A DNA stretch of 64,000 nucleotides from CAIMUS01 sp046347625 (GCA_046347625.1 JAXMFU010000007.1:1-64000), one strand, 5' to 3'. Positions 1 through 9,391 are shown, numbered from the stretch's first letter. Made by a program: numbers and translations. The notes: generated from the sequence alone by a model not told the origin.

Positions 1-1
1 T

Positions 2-661
2 TGGATTCATCGCCTCTTACCGGGGTTACCGCGCGCGCGCCAGCGACTGGGGATGAAGCTGGAACGGGACGCCAGCGGCGTGGCCACGAGTCCGCTGGCG
101 CTGGAAGGCGGTTCGCTGGAGATGGCGATTGACGGGACCGAGCGGCGCCGGCAACGCCCCCAGGACCCAACCCGGCAACGGGAGCATTACCGTGGCAAAA
201 AGAAGACCCATCCCGACAAGAATCTGCTGCTGGTGAATGAAACGACGGGGAAAGTCATTTACCTCGGTCCCACGGTGGCGGGTAAAACGCACGATAAAAA
301 AGCGGCTGATGAGGCGGCTATCCTATACCCGGTCAATGCCACGCTGGATAAAGATACGGGCTTTCAAGGCTATGAACCCGCGGGTGTACACACCCGGCAA
401 CCTAAAAAAAAACCCAAAAATAAAGAGTTAAGTGTGGCGGAGCGGATGTTGAATCGACTTATCAGTGGAGTCCGTGTCGTGGTGGAACACGTCCTTGCCG
501 GCGTGAAGCGGTGTCGGATTGTCAAGGAGGGATTCCGTCTCACGACACCGGGTACCTCGGATTTGGTCATGGAGATTGCTTGTGGCTTACATAACCTTCG
601 GGTGGATTGCCGGCATCCCGTACCGGTTTTCAACAGGCAGAGTCTACTCAACTCAGCTTAA
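2..661 (+). CDS. IS5-like transposase (DDE_Tnp_4), C-terminal part
   Basis: DDE transposase fragment that is open to the left edge of the window, so its start lies outside. The first catalytic Asp is in the IDGTERRR segment, a second is in THDKKAADE or the following LDKDTGFQGY, and the Glu is in VVVEHVLAGVKR. This spacing is typical of the DDE_Tnp_4 transposases of IS5-type elements. The frame is intact to its TAA stop. An IS630 remnant on the opposite strand begins 20 bp downstream. Family assignment is by pattern recall, not by a search. Confidence 0.8.
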   Translation, partial: WIHRLLPGLPRARQRLGMKLERDASGVATSPLALEGGSLEMAIDGTERRRQRPQDPTRQREHYRGKKKTHPDKNLLLVNETTGKVIYLGPTVAGKTHDKKAADEAAILYPVNATLDKDTGFQGYEPAGVHTRQPKKKPKNKELSVAERMLNRLISGVRVVVEHVLAGVKRCRIVKEGFRLTTPGTSDLVMEIACGLHNLRVDCRHPVPVFNRQSLLNSA

Positions 662-680
662 AACCGATAATGTCTATACT

Positions 681-1742
681 TCACGCCGCCATAACTTGTG
701 ATTCTTTGAAGGTCTGAAACTTGAGTGTCAGTAAGGAATCCAGTTCTTTCTTGTAGGTGGTATGAGTCTGCGCCAAGCAGGCGGAAATGGCCTGCTTGAA
801 GTCATGAAAGTTAGCGTAATACGTGGAATACAAACAGGTTTTCTTGACAAACTTCCACAAACGCTCAATCAGATTCAAGTTGGGCGAGTACGCCGGCAAG
901 TACAGGAGTTCAATCTGGAGAGAGGCGGCCAAGGCCGTGACCAGCTCACATTTCTGGTAGCGGGCGTTATCCAGGATCAGGGTAATAGGCACCCCCAGGC
1001 GCAGCACAGCGAGTTGGCGCAGTAACTCACACACCGTGCTCGCATTGATGTAGGTGTCGTTCGTCACCATGACCAACTCGTGGGTAATGGCGTTCAACGC
1101 CCCCAACACATTAAAGCGTTGCCGCCCCGCCGGCGCCCGGATAAACACGCGGGCAAAGCACCAGAGCATCCCTAAGAACGGTGCCAGGACGAAGTGCGCC
1201 GCATCCACAAAAAACACCGCCCGTTGCCCTGCCTTGGCTTGCTCCAAGCGGGGTTCCAGTTGGGTGGTTTTGAAGGTCTCTTGCACCTCCACGTCCGCTT
1301 TGGCCGGGATCATCCCCACTTTCCGGCACTTCATCCCCAGGTGGTTCAGGAACACGCGGACCCGGTCTGGACTGCGCCGCACCCCCGTCAAGGTTTCAAT
1401 GGTCGCCATTGCCTGTTTGGCACTGGCCGGGGGGTGCTGCCGAAAATACGCTTCCAAGGTCTTTTGGTGCCCGCTTAATTCACTCTGGGGGCGGTAAAAA
1501 CGAACGGTTTTGAGCGCCTCGATCCCGCCTTCCTGGTACGCCCGCAGATAGCTGGTTCAGGTCGTGGAACTGATCCCGGTCAGCCGACTAATCTCGCGAT
1601 GCGCCACCCCTTGACTCTTCAACCAAAGCGCTTCCATCTTGCGTTGCACCCGGGGGTGCGGATGATGGTAGCGTTCGTAGTGTAGACTCTGCTGTTCCGC
1701 TTCGGTCAACTCAAGCTTGACCATGGGCTGCCCAATCAACAA
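681..1742 (-). pseudogene. IS630-family transposase with an in-frame TGA
   Basis: Two segments (1742-1560 and 1556-681) lie in the same minus-strand frame, separated only by a TGA at 1559-1557 after ISSTT. Reading through it gives a continuous IS630 protein: N-terminal helix-turn-helix (about residues 10-60), then the DDE domain with Asp in FFVDAAHF, Asp in LILDNARYQK and Glu in LIERLWKFVKK. Full length would be about 353 residues, normal for the family. The single nonsense codon most likely inactivates it; a sequencing error is possible. Confidence 0.85.
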
Positions 1743-2280
1743 GGAGTCTGAAGGAGTAGAAAGTCTATCAGACCTTGGTCAGTAAAAAGTCTAAATTTAT
1801 GCCACGGCTAGGTATAATTGAAATTGGCGAACTCGTCACCCGCCGACGAGTAGGGGCGAGCTTGCGCGTGAACAGCCACGCCGACGGGCACGCACAGCAT
1901 ACCCTTCTATGAGGGCGTCCTGTCCAGAGGGGTCCATCTCACCCAGCGGGTAGCTCTTGCGGAGCACCGTACTCTGGCCGTCAAGGTGGCAGCTCCGGCC
2001 ACCGTGGGCGGCTTGTCCTTGATGGCTTGGCGCGGTACCTCTGCTTCTGCGCCAGGCGGGGATGGGCTCCCCGCAGGGCGGGGAACCGACCTTCTAGCCG
2101 GGCCGATCCGAAATCGACTCCCGGATACCGCATGCGTCTCCAGCGCCTGCTGGACTCCCTCACGGTATCTACCCCGGTCCGGCCTGAAGGGGGTAGCGTG
2201 AACTTGACTCGCCTTGATCAGACCCACAGGAGTCTAACCGATGGAGAAGGCAGTGTTGGTGGATCGACTGAGGGTGAGCC
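1743..2280. other. Gene-free stretch between IS630 and ISKra4 elements
   Basis: No coding frame here looks like a known protein. GC-rich potential hairpins occur, for example CTCCCCGCAGGGCGGGGA at about 2068-2085. The right part probably contains the left end of the ISKra4 element, but no terminal repeat matching the presumed right end near 3959 was found. Confidence 0.4.
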
Positions 2281-3935
2281 ATGGCCAAGCATATGGCGTT
2301 TAGGATTGAGGTAGAGATCATCGAGACCGAGGCAGAGCCCGCGTCGGATCGACGTCCCCATGAGCAGACGGATGGGGCGTTCAGTCTGGTCTTACCGGAA
2401 GCCGATGAGCTGCATATTTCAGCGTTAGATCGGGCGGCACTGGAGGTGTCGTTTCCGGCGCTGCGGGAGGCGCTGTCACAGCATGTGGCACAGGCGGGGA
2501 AAAAAAACTCCAACGCCAAGCCGAGCCACTCCAGGTAGGACTGGAGTGGCGGAAACCGGCGGATGACTCTCAGGTAGAGGGCGAAGGCGGGCGATGTTGC
2601 GTTGCGCTGTACCAGGCGGTGGATGCCGCAGGGACGGTAGTGTGTCGGGGGGCGGCGGCGTTTCCCCGGCGGCAGCCACGAGCATGGCACCAGACCGAGG
2701 GCTTTCGGGAGGAGGCGCTGGGTCTGCAGGCAAGCAAGCGCAGCTACCGTGATACCACCGCGCCTTTGAACCGCTGTCGGCGGCAGCGGCAGGGGGGCAC
2801 GCCGGTCACGACGTTGCCGGCGAATGCGCAACAGGAAGGGGCACGGGTGCTGGATGTTCTGGAGCGACACCGTCAGACCGTGCTGCAGAGGCATGAGGTC
2901 GAGGCGCAGGGCCGCCCCAGCGAGGCGGCGGTAGCGGCGGTGGAAGCAGGCGCCGATAGTCGCCTGGAGGCGGCGATGGTGGAGAGGCAGTTAACGGCCG
3001 TGTGTCAGGAGATGGCGGCACGCGGCTTGACGCCGGCCCAGAGCGCCGCCGCCCAGAGCCGAGCGGCCAAGGCGGTCTACGAGGACCCGACCCAGGGCGT
3101 GAATGTGGCGGTGGACGCTGTGGAGGTGAAACAACAAACGGCGCATCGGCAGCGCCCAACACCCTTGATACCAGCGGCGATCACCCCCCTGGAGACGACG
3201 ATCCCGGCGACGACATCGGCCGGCGAGAAGTCGCCGGCCGCAGTGGCGGGCACCGCCCGCAAACGCCCCACGGTGGCCAATCCGGTCGCCCGCATCGCGC
3301 CAGGTTCGAAGCGCTTTATCCTCAGCGGCAGCCGCCTCGGACAAGTACGGCGGTTCGTCTTGGCATGCTTGCTTACCAACGACCTGCTCGGGGGTCGAAT
3401 TCATCGCTTCACCGATGGCTATAAAAGCCTGCAACAGACGATGCTGGCCTTCTTTCCCTGGCATCCACGGGTGTGGTTGCTACTGGACGGGTATCACCGG
3501 GTCAAGCAAGTCAAGCAGGACTCGAGCTTGGCCTGTCGGGGTCGCACCCTTCGCAACCAGCATCTGCACCTTCTCGTCCGCTACTGGTGGTACGGCTTGG
3601 TGACCGAAGCGCAACCGTATCTGGCCACGATCCCCGCCACTGACCTGAAAGACACCGCGCCGATTGAGCGGCTCACGCAGTATCTCGACCGCAATCAGGG
3701 CTCGATCCCCTGCTATGCGCGGCGCCGTCGACTCGGCTTGCGCAACGGCAGCAGTCCGGTCGAGAGTGCCAACAACGAGGTCACCGCCCGCCGCCAGAAG
3801 CGTAATGGCATGAGTTGGTCCAAAGCCGGCTCGCCGGCGTTGACTGCCTTGAGTGTGCTGGTCTGTCATCGCTGTCAGGCAATCTGGGTCCGAAAGCACA
3901 CCATCCCGCTTCGGTTTGTCAACAAGGCGGCTTGA
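2281..3935 (+). CDS. ISKra4-family transposase, two frames joined by -1 frameshift
   Basis: The first frame (2281-2538) gives a short acidic N-terminal part. The second (open from before 2499 to 3935) carries the body: the RSYRDTTAPLNR region, Asp in AVDAVEVKQQ, Asp in WLLLDGYHRVKQ, and Glu in PVESANNEVTARRQKRNG, ending FVNKAA, all as in ISKra4/ISMich2 transposases. The frames overlap at an A8 tract, and the second is exactly -1 relative to the first, so one fusion protein of about 550 residues can be made. The element cuts into the FGE-like gene that follows. A random indel cannot be excluded, but the slippery sequence is textbook. Confidence 0.8.
2500..2508 (+). promoter_or_regulatory. -1 ribosomal frameshift site (A AAA AAC)
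   Basis: In the frame of the first ISKra4 reading frame the bases read AAA AAA AAC, giving the slippery heptamer A_AAA_AAC at 2502-2508. Slipping back one base enters the long second frame, which is open here (KKLQRQAEPL). The zero frame stops at 2536-2538. Confidence 0.7.
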
Positions 3936-4471
3936 CGCAGAGCAGAGACTGGCAGCCCCTTGAGTCGATTATTCAATTGTACAGGCCGGAAAATCTTAAG
4001 CATCCTATTGTGGGTATTTCTTGGCATGATGCGGTAGCGTACTGTGAGTGGCTCTCCGGGCAGACTGGCGAGCGTTACTCGCTACCTACCGAGGCAGAGT
4101 GGGAGTATGCTTGCAGAGCCTCGAGTGAGACTGCCTATTTCTTCGGAGATGACGAGAAGCGGTTCGAGGACTATGCGTGGTACTCGAAGAACTCCGAGGG
4201 AAGAACGCATCCTGTGGGAGAGAAGCGAGCGAATCCGTGGGACTTGTACGATATATCCGGAAACGTCTGGGAGTGGGTACGAGACTGGTACGCAGCTTAC
4301 TCGAGCGAGCCGCAGCACAATCCGAGTGGTCCCGAGTCGGGCGTCTACCGGGTCTACCGCGGCGGCGATTGGCTCCACGACGCCGACAACTGCCGTTCGG
4401 CGTATCGCTACAGGAGCGACCCCGCCTACCGCGGCGACAACCTGGGCTTTCGCCTCGCGAGGCGTGTATAA
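3936..4471 (+). pseudogene. Formylglycine-generating-enzyme-like (SUMF1) domain, 5'-truncated
   Basis: C-terminal two thirds of an FGE-sulfatase domain: HPIVGISWHDAVAYCEWL, RYSLPTEAEWEYACRA, NPWDLYDISGNVWEWVRDW, VYRGGDWLHDADNCRSAYR and NLGFRLARR. The N-terminus is missing because the ISKra4 element ends just upstream (about 3959). In true FGE two cysteines lie in the GGS-W segment; here the first aligned position is His and only the second Cys is kept, so sulfatase maturation is unlikely. Such domains often serve as binding scaffolds. The last 40 codons are homologous to the DGR template at 19.0-19.1 kb, but differ at many non-adenine positions. Confidence 0.8.
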
Positions 4472-4518
4472 CTTGGCGCTTTTACGCTTTTACCCTTGGC
4501 CGCCAAAGGAGATCCACC

Positions 4519-4768
4519 ATGACGCTGGCTGAAACCATTTACCAACACAGTCTCCAGTTGCCCGAACCGGCCGCACGGGAGGCCTTGGCTTTCATTAATC
4601 CGGCAAAACCTGGAGAAGCGCTATGGCATCGTCCCGACCGCACCCAAAGCGTTAGACGACACTGAGGCGTTCCTCGCGGCGGTGGCGAGAACTCTGGGAG
4701 ACGATTTTCCGGACGACATCACCGATGCCGATTTGGGCGTCGATGCGCCACGGGAGGCGCTGGACTGA
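4519..4768 (+). pseudogene. VapB-like antitoxin, frameshifted
   Basis: Starts MTLAETIYQHSLQLPEPAAR with a good AGGAG site just upstream. After ALAFI the frame is lost; another frame continues with NLEKRYGIVPTAPKALDD and ends at a TGA overlapping the toxin ATG (ATGA, 4766-4770). This is the usual layout of small antitoxins before a PIN toxin. The shift lies near 4595-4610. Confidence 0.7.
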
Positions 4769-5165
4769 TGCCCTATTTGCTCGATACTAACGCCGTCATC
4801 GCGTTGATGAAAAACAACGCCAGCGTCATCGCGCAGGTGCGGCGGGTGGGCCGAACCGAACGGTGGCTCTGCGCGCCGGTCGAGGCGGAGTTGTGGTTCG
4901 GGTCTGCAAAAGCGGTCGACCGGAGGAAAACCGGCAACGTTTGTTGACTCTGTTGTCCTGGCTGCCGAGCCTGCCATTCGCCAGTGAAACCGCACAGTAT
5001 TGCGGCGAAATCCGCGCTGCCCTGGCGAGCCAAGGCCAACCCATCGGTCCCTACGACCTGCAAATCGCCGCCATTGCCCGCGCTCACGGGCTGGTGGTCG
5101 TTACCCACAACACCCGCGAATTTGCCCGCGTACCGGACTTGATGCTGGAAGATTGGTTGGTTTAA
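4768..5165 (+). pseudogene. VapC-like PIN-domain toxin, frameshifted
   Basis: The first 48 codons read MPYLLDTNAVIALM ... VEAELWFGSAK. The rest (RPEENRQRLLTLL ... IGPYDLQIAAIAR ... VVTHNTREFARV) lies in another frame. Adding one A to the A4 run at 4908-4911 restores a normal VapC of about 132 residues with PIN acidic residues in LLDTN, EAELW and PYDLQIA and the polar NTREF motif. The family cleaves RNA with Mg2+. Both members of the pair are broken, so the module is dead unless these are sequence errors. Confidence 0.8.
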
Positions 5166-5236
5166 GCCAGAAAAGTAGCTCACGTAGGGCTGCAATAGCG
5201 TAAGCGTATTGCACTGTATGCAACCGGGGGTGCAAC

Positions 5237-5281
5237 CCTGGATTGCGCTTCGCCAGCTTCGCTTCATCCAGGCCACGCCGG
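5237..5281. repeat. Dispersed palindromic repeat, copy 1
   Basis: A 45-bp sequence with CCTGGAT and ATCCAGG arms around GCTTCGC repeats, followed by CCACGCCGG. Similar sequences occur at 49403-49479 and 54829-54906. It lies just after the toxin remnant. Confidence 0.6.
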
Positions 5282-5287
5282 CTGACC

Positions 5288-5590
5288 CTACTCTGTCGAG
5301 GTTCCCTGTGAAAGTTGTCGAGCCTGTGCCACCTTGAGCCGCCCCACCGTGACTCGTAACGCCGCCAGAACCTCTTTCGCTGTCAACCAGGGCGTGTTGG
5401 CACGCAGTTGGCGCAGGGCCAACGCCGTCACGTAATAGGCATCCTGGGCGCCGATCGGCACGGCGATCACCCGTCCCCTGGTGAACACCCGGCAGAAGAT
5501 CACACCTCGGTCGGGCTGGTGTTGCAGGGAAAAGCCCTGTTTTGCCTCAGTCGGAAACGGACATTGGGAGTATCTGGCATAGTTCACTTC
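5288..5590 (-). pseudogene. C-terminal fragment of an unrecognised protein
   Basis: A minus-strand frame ending at 5288 encodes about 90 protein-like residues (RGRVIAVPIGAQDAYYVTAL, then a leucine/alanine-rich helix). The frame runs into the left end of the IS3 element near 5570-5600, so the 5' part was probably removed by that insertion. I do not recognise the family. Confidence 0.35.
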
Positions 5591-5605
5591 TAACCGGAGG
5601 AAACT

Positions 5606-5917
5606 ATGTCCCACAAAACCCGCAAGGCGTACACCGCTGAAGAGAAAGTCGCCATCCTGCGACGGCATCTGCTTGAGCAAACACCGGTCTCAGCTCTGTG
5701 TGATCAGTATCCACTGCACCCAACCCAATTCTACCGTTGGCAGCGCCAGTTTTTCGAAAACGGGGCGGCGGCCTTTACCACCTCCACGCGCTCGGCTACC
5801 GCCGCCTTGGAACAGCCAATCGCCGTCTTGCAAGCCAAGCTGACCCGCAAGCACGACGTCCTGTCGGAGCTCATGGAGGAGTATGTCCGGTTAAAAAAAG
5901 AACGTGGGGAACCTTGA
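5606..5917 (+). CDS. IS3-family OrfA (helix-turn-helix)
   Basis: 103-residue OrfA: KAYTAEEKVAILRRHLLE ... SALCDQYPLHPTQFYRWQRQF, the typical IS3 helix-turn-helix, then a leucine-rich tail ending EEYVRLKKERGEP. An A7 tract at 5893-5899 near its 3' end puts the OrfB frame at -1, the arrangement by which IS3 elements make the OrfAB transposase. A Shine-Dalgarno (GGAGG) precedes the ATG. Confidence 0.85.
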   Translation: MSHKTRKAYTAEEKVAILRRHLLEQTPVSALCDQYPLHPTQFYRWQRQFFENGAAAFTTSTRSATAALEQPIAVLQAKLTRKHDVLSELMEEYVRLKKERGEP

Positions 5918-6768
5918 AGAGGCGCTGGGTTCCCCCGGATATCCGCGATCAGATCGTCGACTTCATCCAGCAGTGGGCGCCCCGGAGCGAACTCCCGGTA
6001 GTCAAGTTGCTGGCCTGGATCGGGTTGGCACGCAGTAAATACGCGACCTGGAAGACCCGCTATGGCAAGGTGAACGAACATAATGCCTGGATTCCCCGCG
6101 ACTTCTGGCTGGAAGACTGGGAAAAACACGCTATTATCGACTTCTACCAGGCGCATCCCCTGGAAGGCTATCGGCGGATTACCTTCATGATGCTGGACGC
6201 CGACCTGGTCGCCGTCTCGCCGGCCTCCGTCTACCGGGTGCTGAAACCGGCGGGACTGCTGCAAACCTGGTCACGGCCACCGTCCAAAAAGGGGACCGGC
6301 TTTCAGCAGCCGGAGGCGCCGCATCAACACTGGCATGGGGATATTGCCTACCTCAATGTCAGCGGGACGTTTTGCTTCCTGTGCGCAATCTTGGACGGCT
6401 ATAGCCGGTTCATTGTGCACTGGGAGGTCCGTCCCCAGATGACCGAAGCGGACGTGGAAATCATCCTGCAGCGGGCCCATGAAGCCTTCCCCCAGGCACA
6501 CCCCCGGATCATCTCCGACAATGGTCCGCCATTCATTGCCCGCGAGTTCAAGGAATTTATCCGGCTCGCCGGGATGACCCACGTGCGTACCTCGCCGTTT
6601 TATCCGCCGAGCAACGGCAAACTCGAACGCTGGCATAAGAGCTTGAAAAGTGAAGCGATTGCAGCCGCAACTTGTGCTCCCAATCGAACTGCCGCGGACC
6701 ACTGGATTGGGCAGCGTCCAGCGCCAGGGTATGGAACCCATCCCGCGTCTGATCCGCCTCGACAGTAA
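5890..6768 (+). pseudogene. IS3-family OrfB integrase, 3'-truncated
   Basis: Entered by -1 slippage at the A7 tract. The rve-type core has Asp in WHGDIAYLNV, Asp in RIISDNGPPF and Glu in SNGKLERWHKS. Homology stops after about 6655 (LKSEAI), and the frame then reads unrelated sequence to 6768. The C-terminal third and the right end of the element are lost at the junction with ICE A. Confidence 0.8.
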
Positions 6769-6775
6769 GCGCACC

Positions 6776-7207
6776 CTACTGACCGTAGACATGCAGGCCC
6801 AGGCGGCGCACCGATGGCGAGGCGGCCGTGTTGGCTGGAGCGGCCGAGGGCGATACTTGTTCAGCCGCGACAGGAATAGCAACAGGCAGGGGTTCAGCCG
6901 CTGGCGTTACCAGCCGCAGCGTGGGGCGGGCTGTCACCGCGACGGGTGCGGCCGGTGTCGTGGCTGCCGGTTCAGTGCCGGTCACCCGGCGCAGATAAGC
7001 CAGCGCATTGGTGTCACCGTGGAGCGCGCGCCGCAGTGCCTCCACCAGGCGATCACGGGATTCGCGTGCTTTGAGGGTGGTGAAGGCCGCCGGCTCCAGG
7101 CGGGACAAGCTGAGGTGGGCCAGATAGGTGTTGAAATCCTTCAGCGTCGTGGGAACCACGAAGGGCGCACCGGCCGGAGGGGCAGGCTGAGACAGGGTCG
7201 AAGGCAT
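6776..7207 (-). CDS. Hypothetical ICE-associated protein
   Basis: 143 residues. The N-terminal half is a compact helical domain (PTTLKDFNTYLAHLSL ... LVEALRRALHGDTNALAYLR); the second half is Ala/Pro/Val-rich and probably disordered. AGGAAG precedes the ATG. It is the leftmost gene of the minus-strand ICE A block and abuts the truncated IS3 element, so its 3' end may be altered. No known family recognised. Confidence 0.5.
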   Translation of the reverse strand: MPSTLSQPAPPAGAPFVVPTTLKDFNTYLAHLSLSRLEPAAFTTLKARESRDRLVEALRRALHGDTNALAYLRRVTGTEPAATTPAAPVAVTARPTLRLVTPAAEPLPVAIPVAAEQVSPSAAPANTAASPSVRRLGLHVYGQ

Positions 7208-7481
7208 GGTGGCTTCCTGAGTGATGAGTTAATGAGTGGTGAGTGGCCAGAAGGGTTGTTTCCAAGCCACCCACCACTCGCCACTCACTACTGAAAATTG
7301 TCCACCTTCTTATCAAAATGCAAGCGACTTGGTGATGCGTTCATCGCCGGCATGAAGACAGCCCCCGGCTGGGGGCTGTGAAAAGTCTGTCAGCCGGTGC
7401 CAACTCCAGTGAGACAATAACGCCATAGTTGACACGGCCGGAAACCGGCTGAACCGCCGGAATGCAGAGCGGTAGCCGGGA
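7208..7481. repeat. Intergenic hairpins upstream of RNA ligase gene
   Basis: Two structures: an imperfect inverted repeat of GAGTGGTGAGTGG / CCACTCGCCACTC type at about 7230-7290, and a perfect 8-bp stem with 4-nt loop at 7359-7378 (CAGCCCCC/GGGGGCTG). No T tract follows on either strand, so the second is not an obvious intrinsic terminator. Confidence 0.5.
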
Positions 7482-8108
7482 TCAGGCCAACTGGTTCAGA
7501 ACCAGCGGGGCATGGCGCCAATGGCTATCGGTCTGAACATGACCGGGACGGACCCATTTGGCAACCTGCTGCCCGAACCGCTCATAGGGAATGGCTCCCG
7601 CAATCCGCACGACGAAACCCTCGTGCCGTTCGGTGTCAAGCCTCGCTGCCAGGTCGAGCAGTTCCTGGAGAACGAACGGACCGCGGTAAAGAACCGGGAC
7701 CGGCACGATGCCCAGGTCCTCGAACCACCGCCGGGTGTCATCCCAAGAGAGCGCGACATTGTGTGCGTTCCAGATCGAGAAACCGTAGAAATAGCTCTCG
7801 AGTCCCGTATAGTGAATCGAGTGGGTGGCATAGAGATTCTCGCCACAAATCCGCCAGCCTGGGGGAATCCGGTAGGCGATCTCAGCGTGGAACCGCTTCA
7901 ACCAGTCCCACGAAGGGTGATGCCGCGAATCCAGGCTCCGCGCGTGAGAATGATCCCGGTAGAGCGTTGCATTTTCCCCGTCCATCTTCTCGGTGATGAT
8001 GATCTCATGGCCGACGAAACCGTCGTAGTCTTGAATCACATCGTCTTTCCTGTCCCCACCTAGGCTGAACGGCAGGTGAGGCGTCCGCGGATATTTATAT
8101 AACCTCAT
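7482..8108 (-). CDS. RNA ligase family protein (Rnl2-like)
   Basis: 208 residues from the ATG at 8108. Nucleotidyltransferase motifs are in order: motif I ITEKMDGEN with the AMP-accepting Lys41, motif III-like YFYGFSIWN, motif IV HEGFVVRI, and motif V VAKWVRP. These match ATP-dependent RNA ligases (PF09414), which adenylylate themselves, transfer AMP to a 5'-phosphate and seal the nick. No C-terminal extension or partner kinase is visible. It sits among ICE genes on the minus strand. The in vivo substrate (broken tRNA or other nicked RNA) cannot be told from sequence. Confidence 0.85.
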   Translation of the reverse strand: MRLYKYPRTPHLPFSLGGDRKDDVIQDYDGFVGHEIIITEKMDGENATLYRDHSHARSLDSRHHPSWDWLKRFHAEIAYRIPPGWRICGENLYATHSIHYTGLESYFYGFSIWNAHNVALSWDDTRRWFEDLGIVPVPVLYRGPFVLQELLDLAARLDTERHEGFVVRIAGAIPYERFGQQVAKWVRPGHVQTDSHWRHAPLVLNQLA

Positions 8109-8245
8109 TGTCGGCTCCAGACAGAGCAAAAGCGCTACGCCCGATCGGGGAACCTATCCCCGACGGGTGTAGCAAAATCAGTCAGACAGCCAGAAGGCCG
8201 GGTAATGCCGCCCCGGCTGGCGCCGTCTCAGGACAGCAACCCCCG

Positions 8246-8283
8246 TTCGGCGAAAAATGTGGTGCGCAACATTTTTCGCCGAA
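8246..8283. repeat. Perfect 15-bp inverted repeat before the recombinase
   Basis: TTCGGCGAAAAATGT at 8246-8260 and its exact reverse complement at 8269-8283, separated by GGTGCGCA. It lies 137 bp upstream of a tyrosine recombinase start and could be a recombinase core site or an element end. That role is inference. Confidence 0.6.
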
Positions 8284-8419
8284 TGTGGACTTATCTGAAA
8301 TGTGAAGTACCGGGCACTATGGGGCCTGGCCAGCCCCTTCGGCACGAGTCAGCTCCACCTATTTTTTTTCGGCGGGTGTAGTGTGGGCTTTCCATCAACT
8401 CGTTTGAAGGAATAGCACC

Positions 8420-9029
8420 ATGACCGAAGATCTCTTTCCCAAAACCCGGTTACTGATCAAGAAATCAGTGTTTGAGCAGCAGTTGTCTGAGTTCTGCGGG
8501 TGGCTCCAGGCGCAGCGCTACTCGGCCTGGGCCACGCACCAGCATATGCGTCGGCTAGAACAGGCGCTGCCCATGCTGCGTGCGGCCGGCCCGGGCGAGC
8601 TGCTCGGTGTCGACGACCTGGCGAGCGCGTTCGACAGCAGCCGAGGACCCCAATCACGCCGCAACTGTGTGGCTGCAACGCGGCGCGCCTACCTGCGCTT
8701 CCTGCGCTCGTGTGGTCGATTACGCGACGATAGGGCGCACGACCGGTTCTCAGCACTGCGCCAAGCCTACGACCGTCATCTGTCGGAACTGCGCGGTCTC
8801 TCCGAATCTTCGCGGGGGCAACACGCCCGGACGGTTTCCACGTTCCTGGCGCATGCCGTGGGACCACAACAGTCGCTGAGCGCTCTCACGCAGATCGAGG
8901 TTGAGCGCTTCGTTGCACAGTACAGCCAAACGCTTTCGCGCCACTCCATGCAGCCTATCATCGCCCATCTGCGCGCGTTTCTGCGTTATTGCCGCGACTA
9001 TGGCCACATCGAGACGGCACTCGAACCAG
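8420..9029 (+). pseudogene. Tyrosine recombinase, N-terminal part only
   Basis: Encodes the core-binding (SAM-like) region of an XerC/RIT-type integrase: an N-terminal helical segment, YDRHLSELRGLSESSRGQHAR, LTQIEVERFVAQYSQ and MQPIIAHLRAFLRYCRDYG. The catalytic domain with R-H-R-Y residues is absent. At about 9029 the sequence switches to the truncated radC on the other strand. An ATG with AAGGAA upstream starts it. The style resembles the recombinases of three-integrase (RIT) elements, but only one is present. Confidence 0.7.
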
Positions 9030-9391
9030 CAGCCGGTGGCGGGTGTCCAGGAACAGGACCGCGAAAATCTCCCGCGGCGCATCCCGCAGGCGGGTCGCCA
9101 GATAGCGCTTGACGTCCTGGGGTGAATTCAGACAATCCTCCCGTCGTAGATGCTCCTCCATGACCCGGCGTACCAACTCGAAGGCCGCCTGGACGCGGTT
9201 GTAGGCGGTGTCACCGAGGGCGGTCGCATCCGCTTCGACCACCCGGCGCAGGCTGCCGCCGGCCGTGGCGAGCAGGCGGGTCGCACGGGTCAGCGCCTGC
9301 GCCGGCGATTCGCCGCCACTGCGGATGAGTGTGGCAAGAATAGCGGCATCAGTCAGATAGCACGAGGCCTCATCGCGGATAAAATTATTCA
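9030..9391 (-). pseudogene. RadC-family protein, truncated
   Basis: Start at 9391 (MNNFIRDEASCYLTD) with GGAGATATC just before. It contains the helix-hairpin-helix-like N-terminus and the beginning of the JAB domain (CLNSPQDVKRYLATRL, REIFAVLFLDTRHRLL). The zinc-binding HxHPSGD segment is missing because the sequence joins the recombinase fragment. RadC homologues are common beside ssb in ICEs. Confidence 0.8.

Noticed and set aside
1743..2280. Possible structured ncRNA upstream of the ISKra4 element.
   Set aside because: GC-rich hairpins alone are not evidence; no match to a known RNA class was recognised.
4340..4471. Variable repeat of the DGR at 17-19 kb.
   Set aside because: Too many differences at non-adenine template positions.
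5213..5236. Short palindromes (GCAATA...TATTGC) near 5195-5235 as a CRISPR or attachment site.
   Set aside because: Single, imperfect and without repetition.
7359..7378. Perfect 8-bp stem as an intrinsic terminator.
   Set aside because: No U tract follows on either strand.
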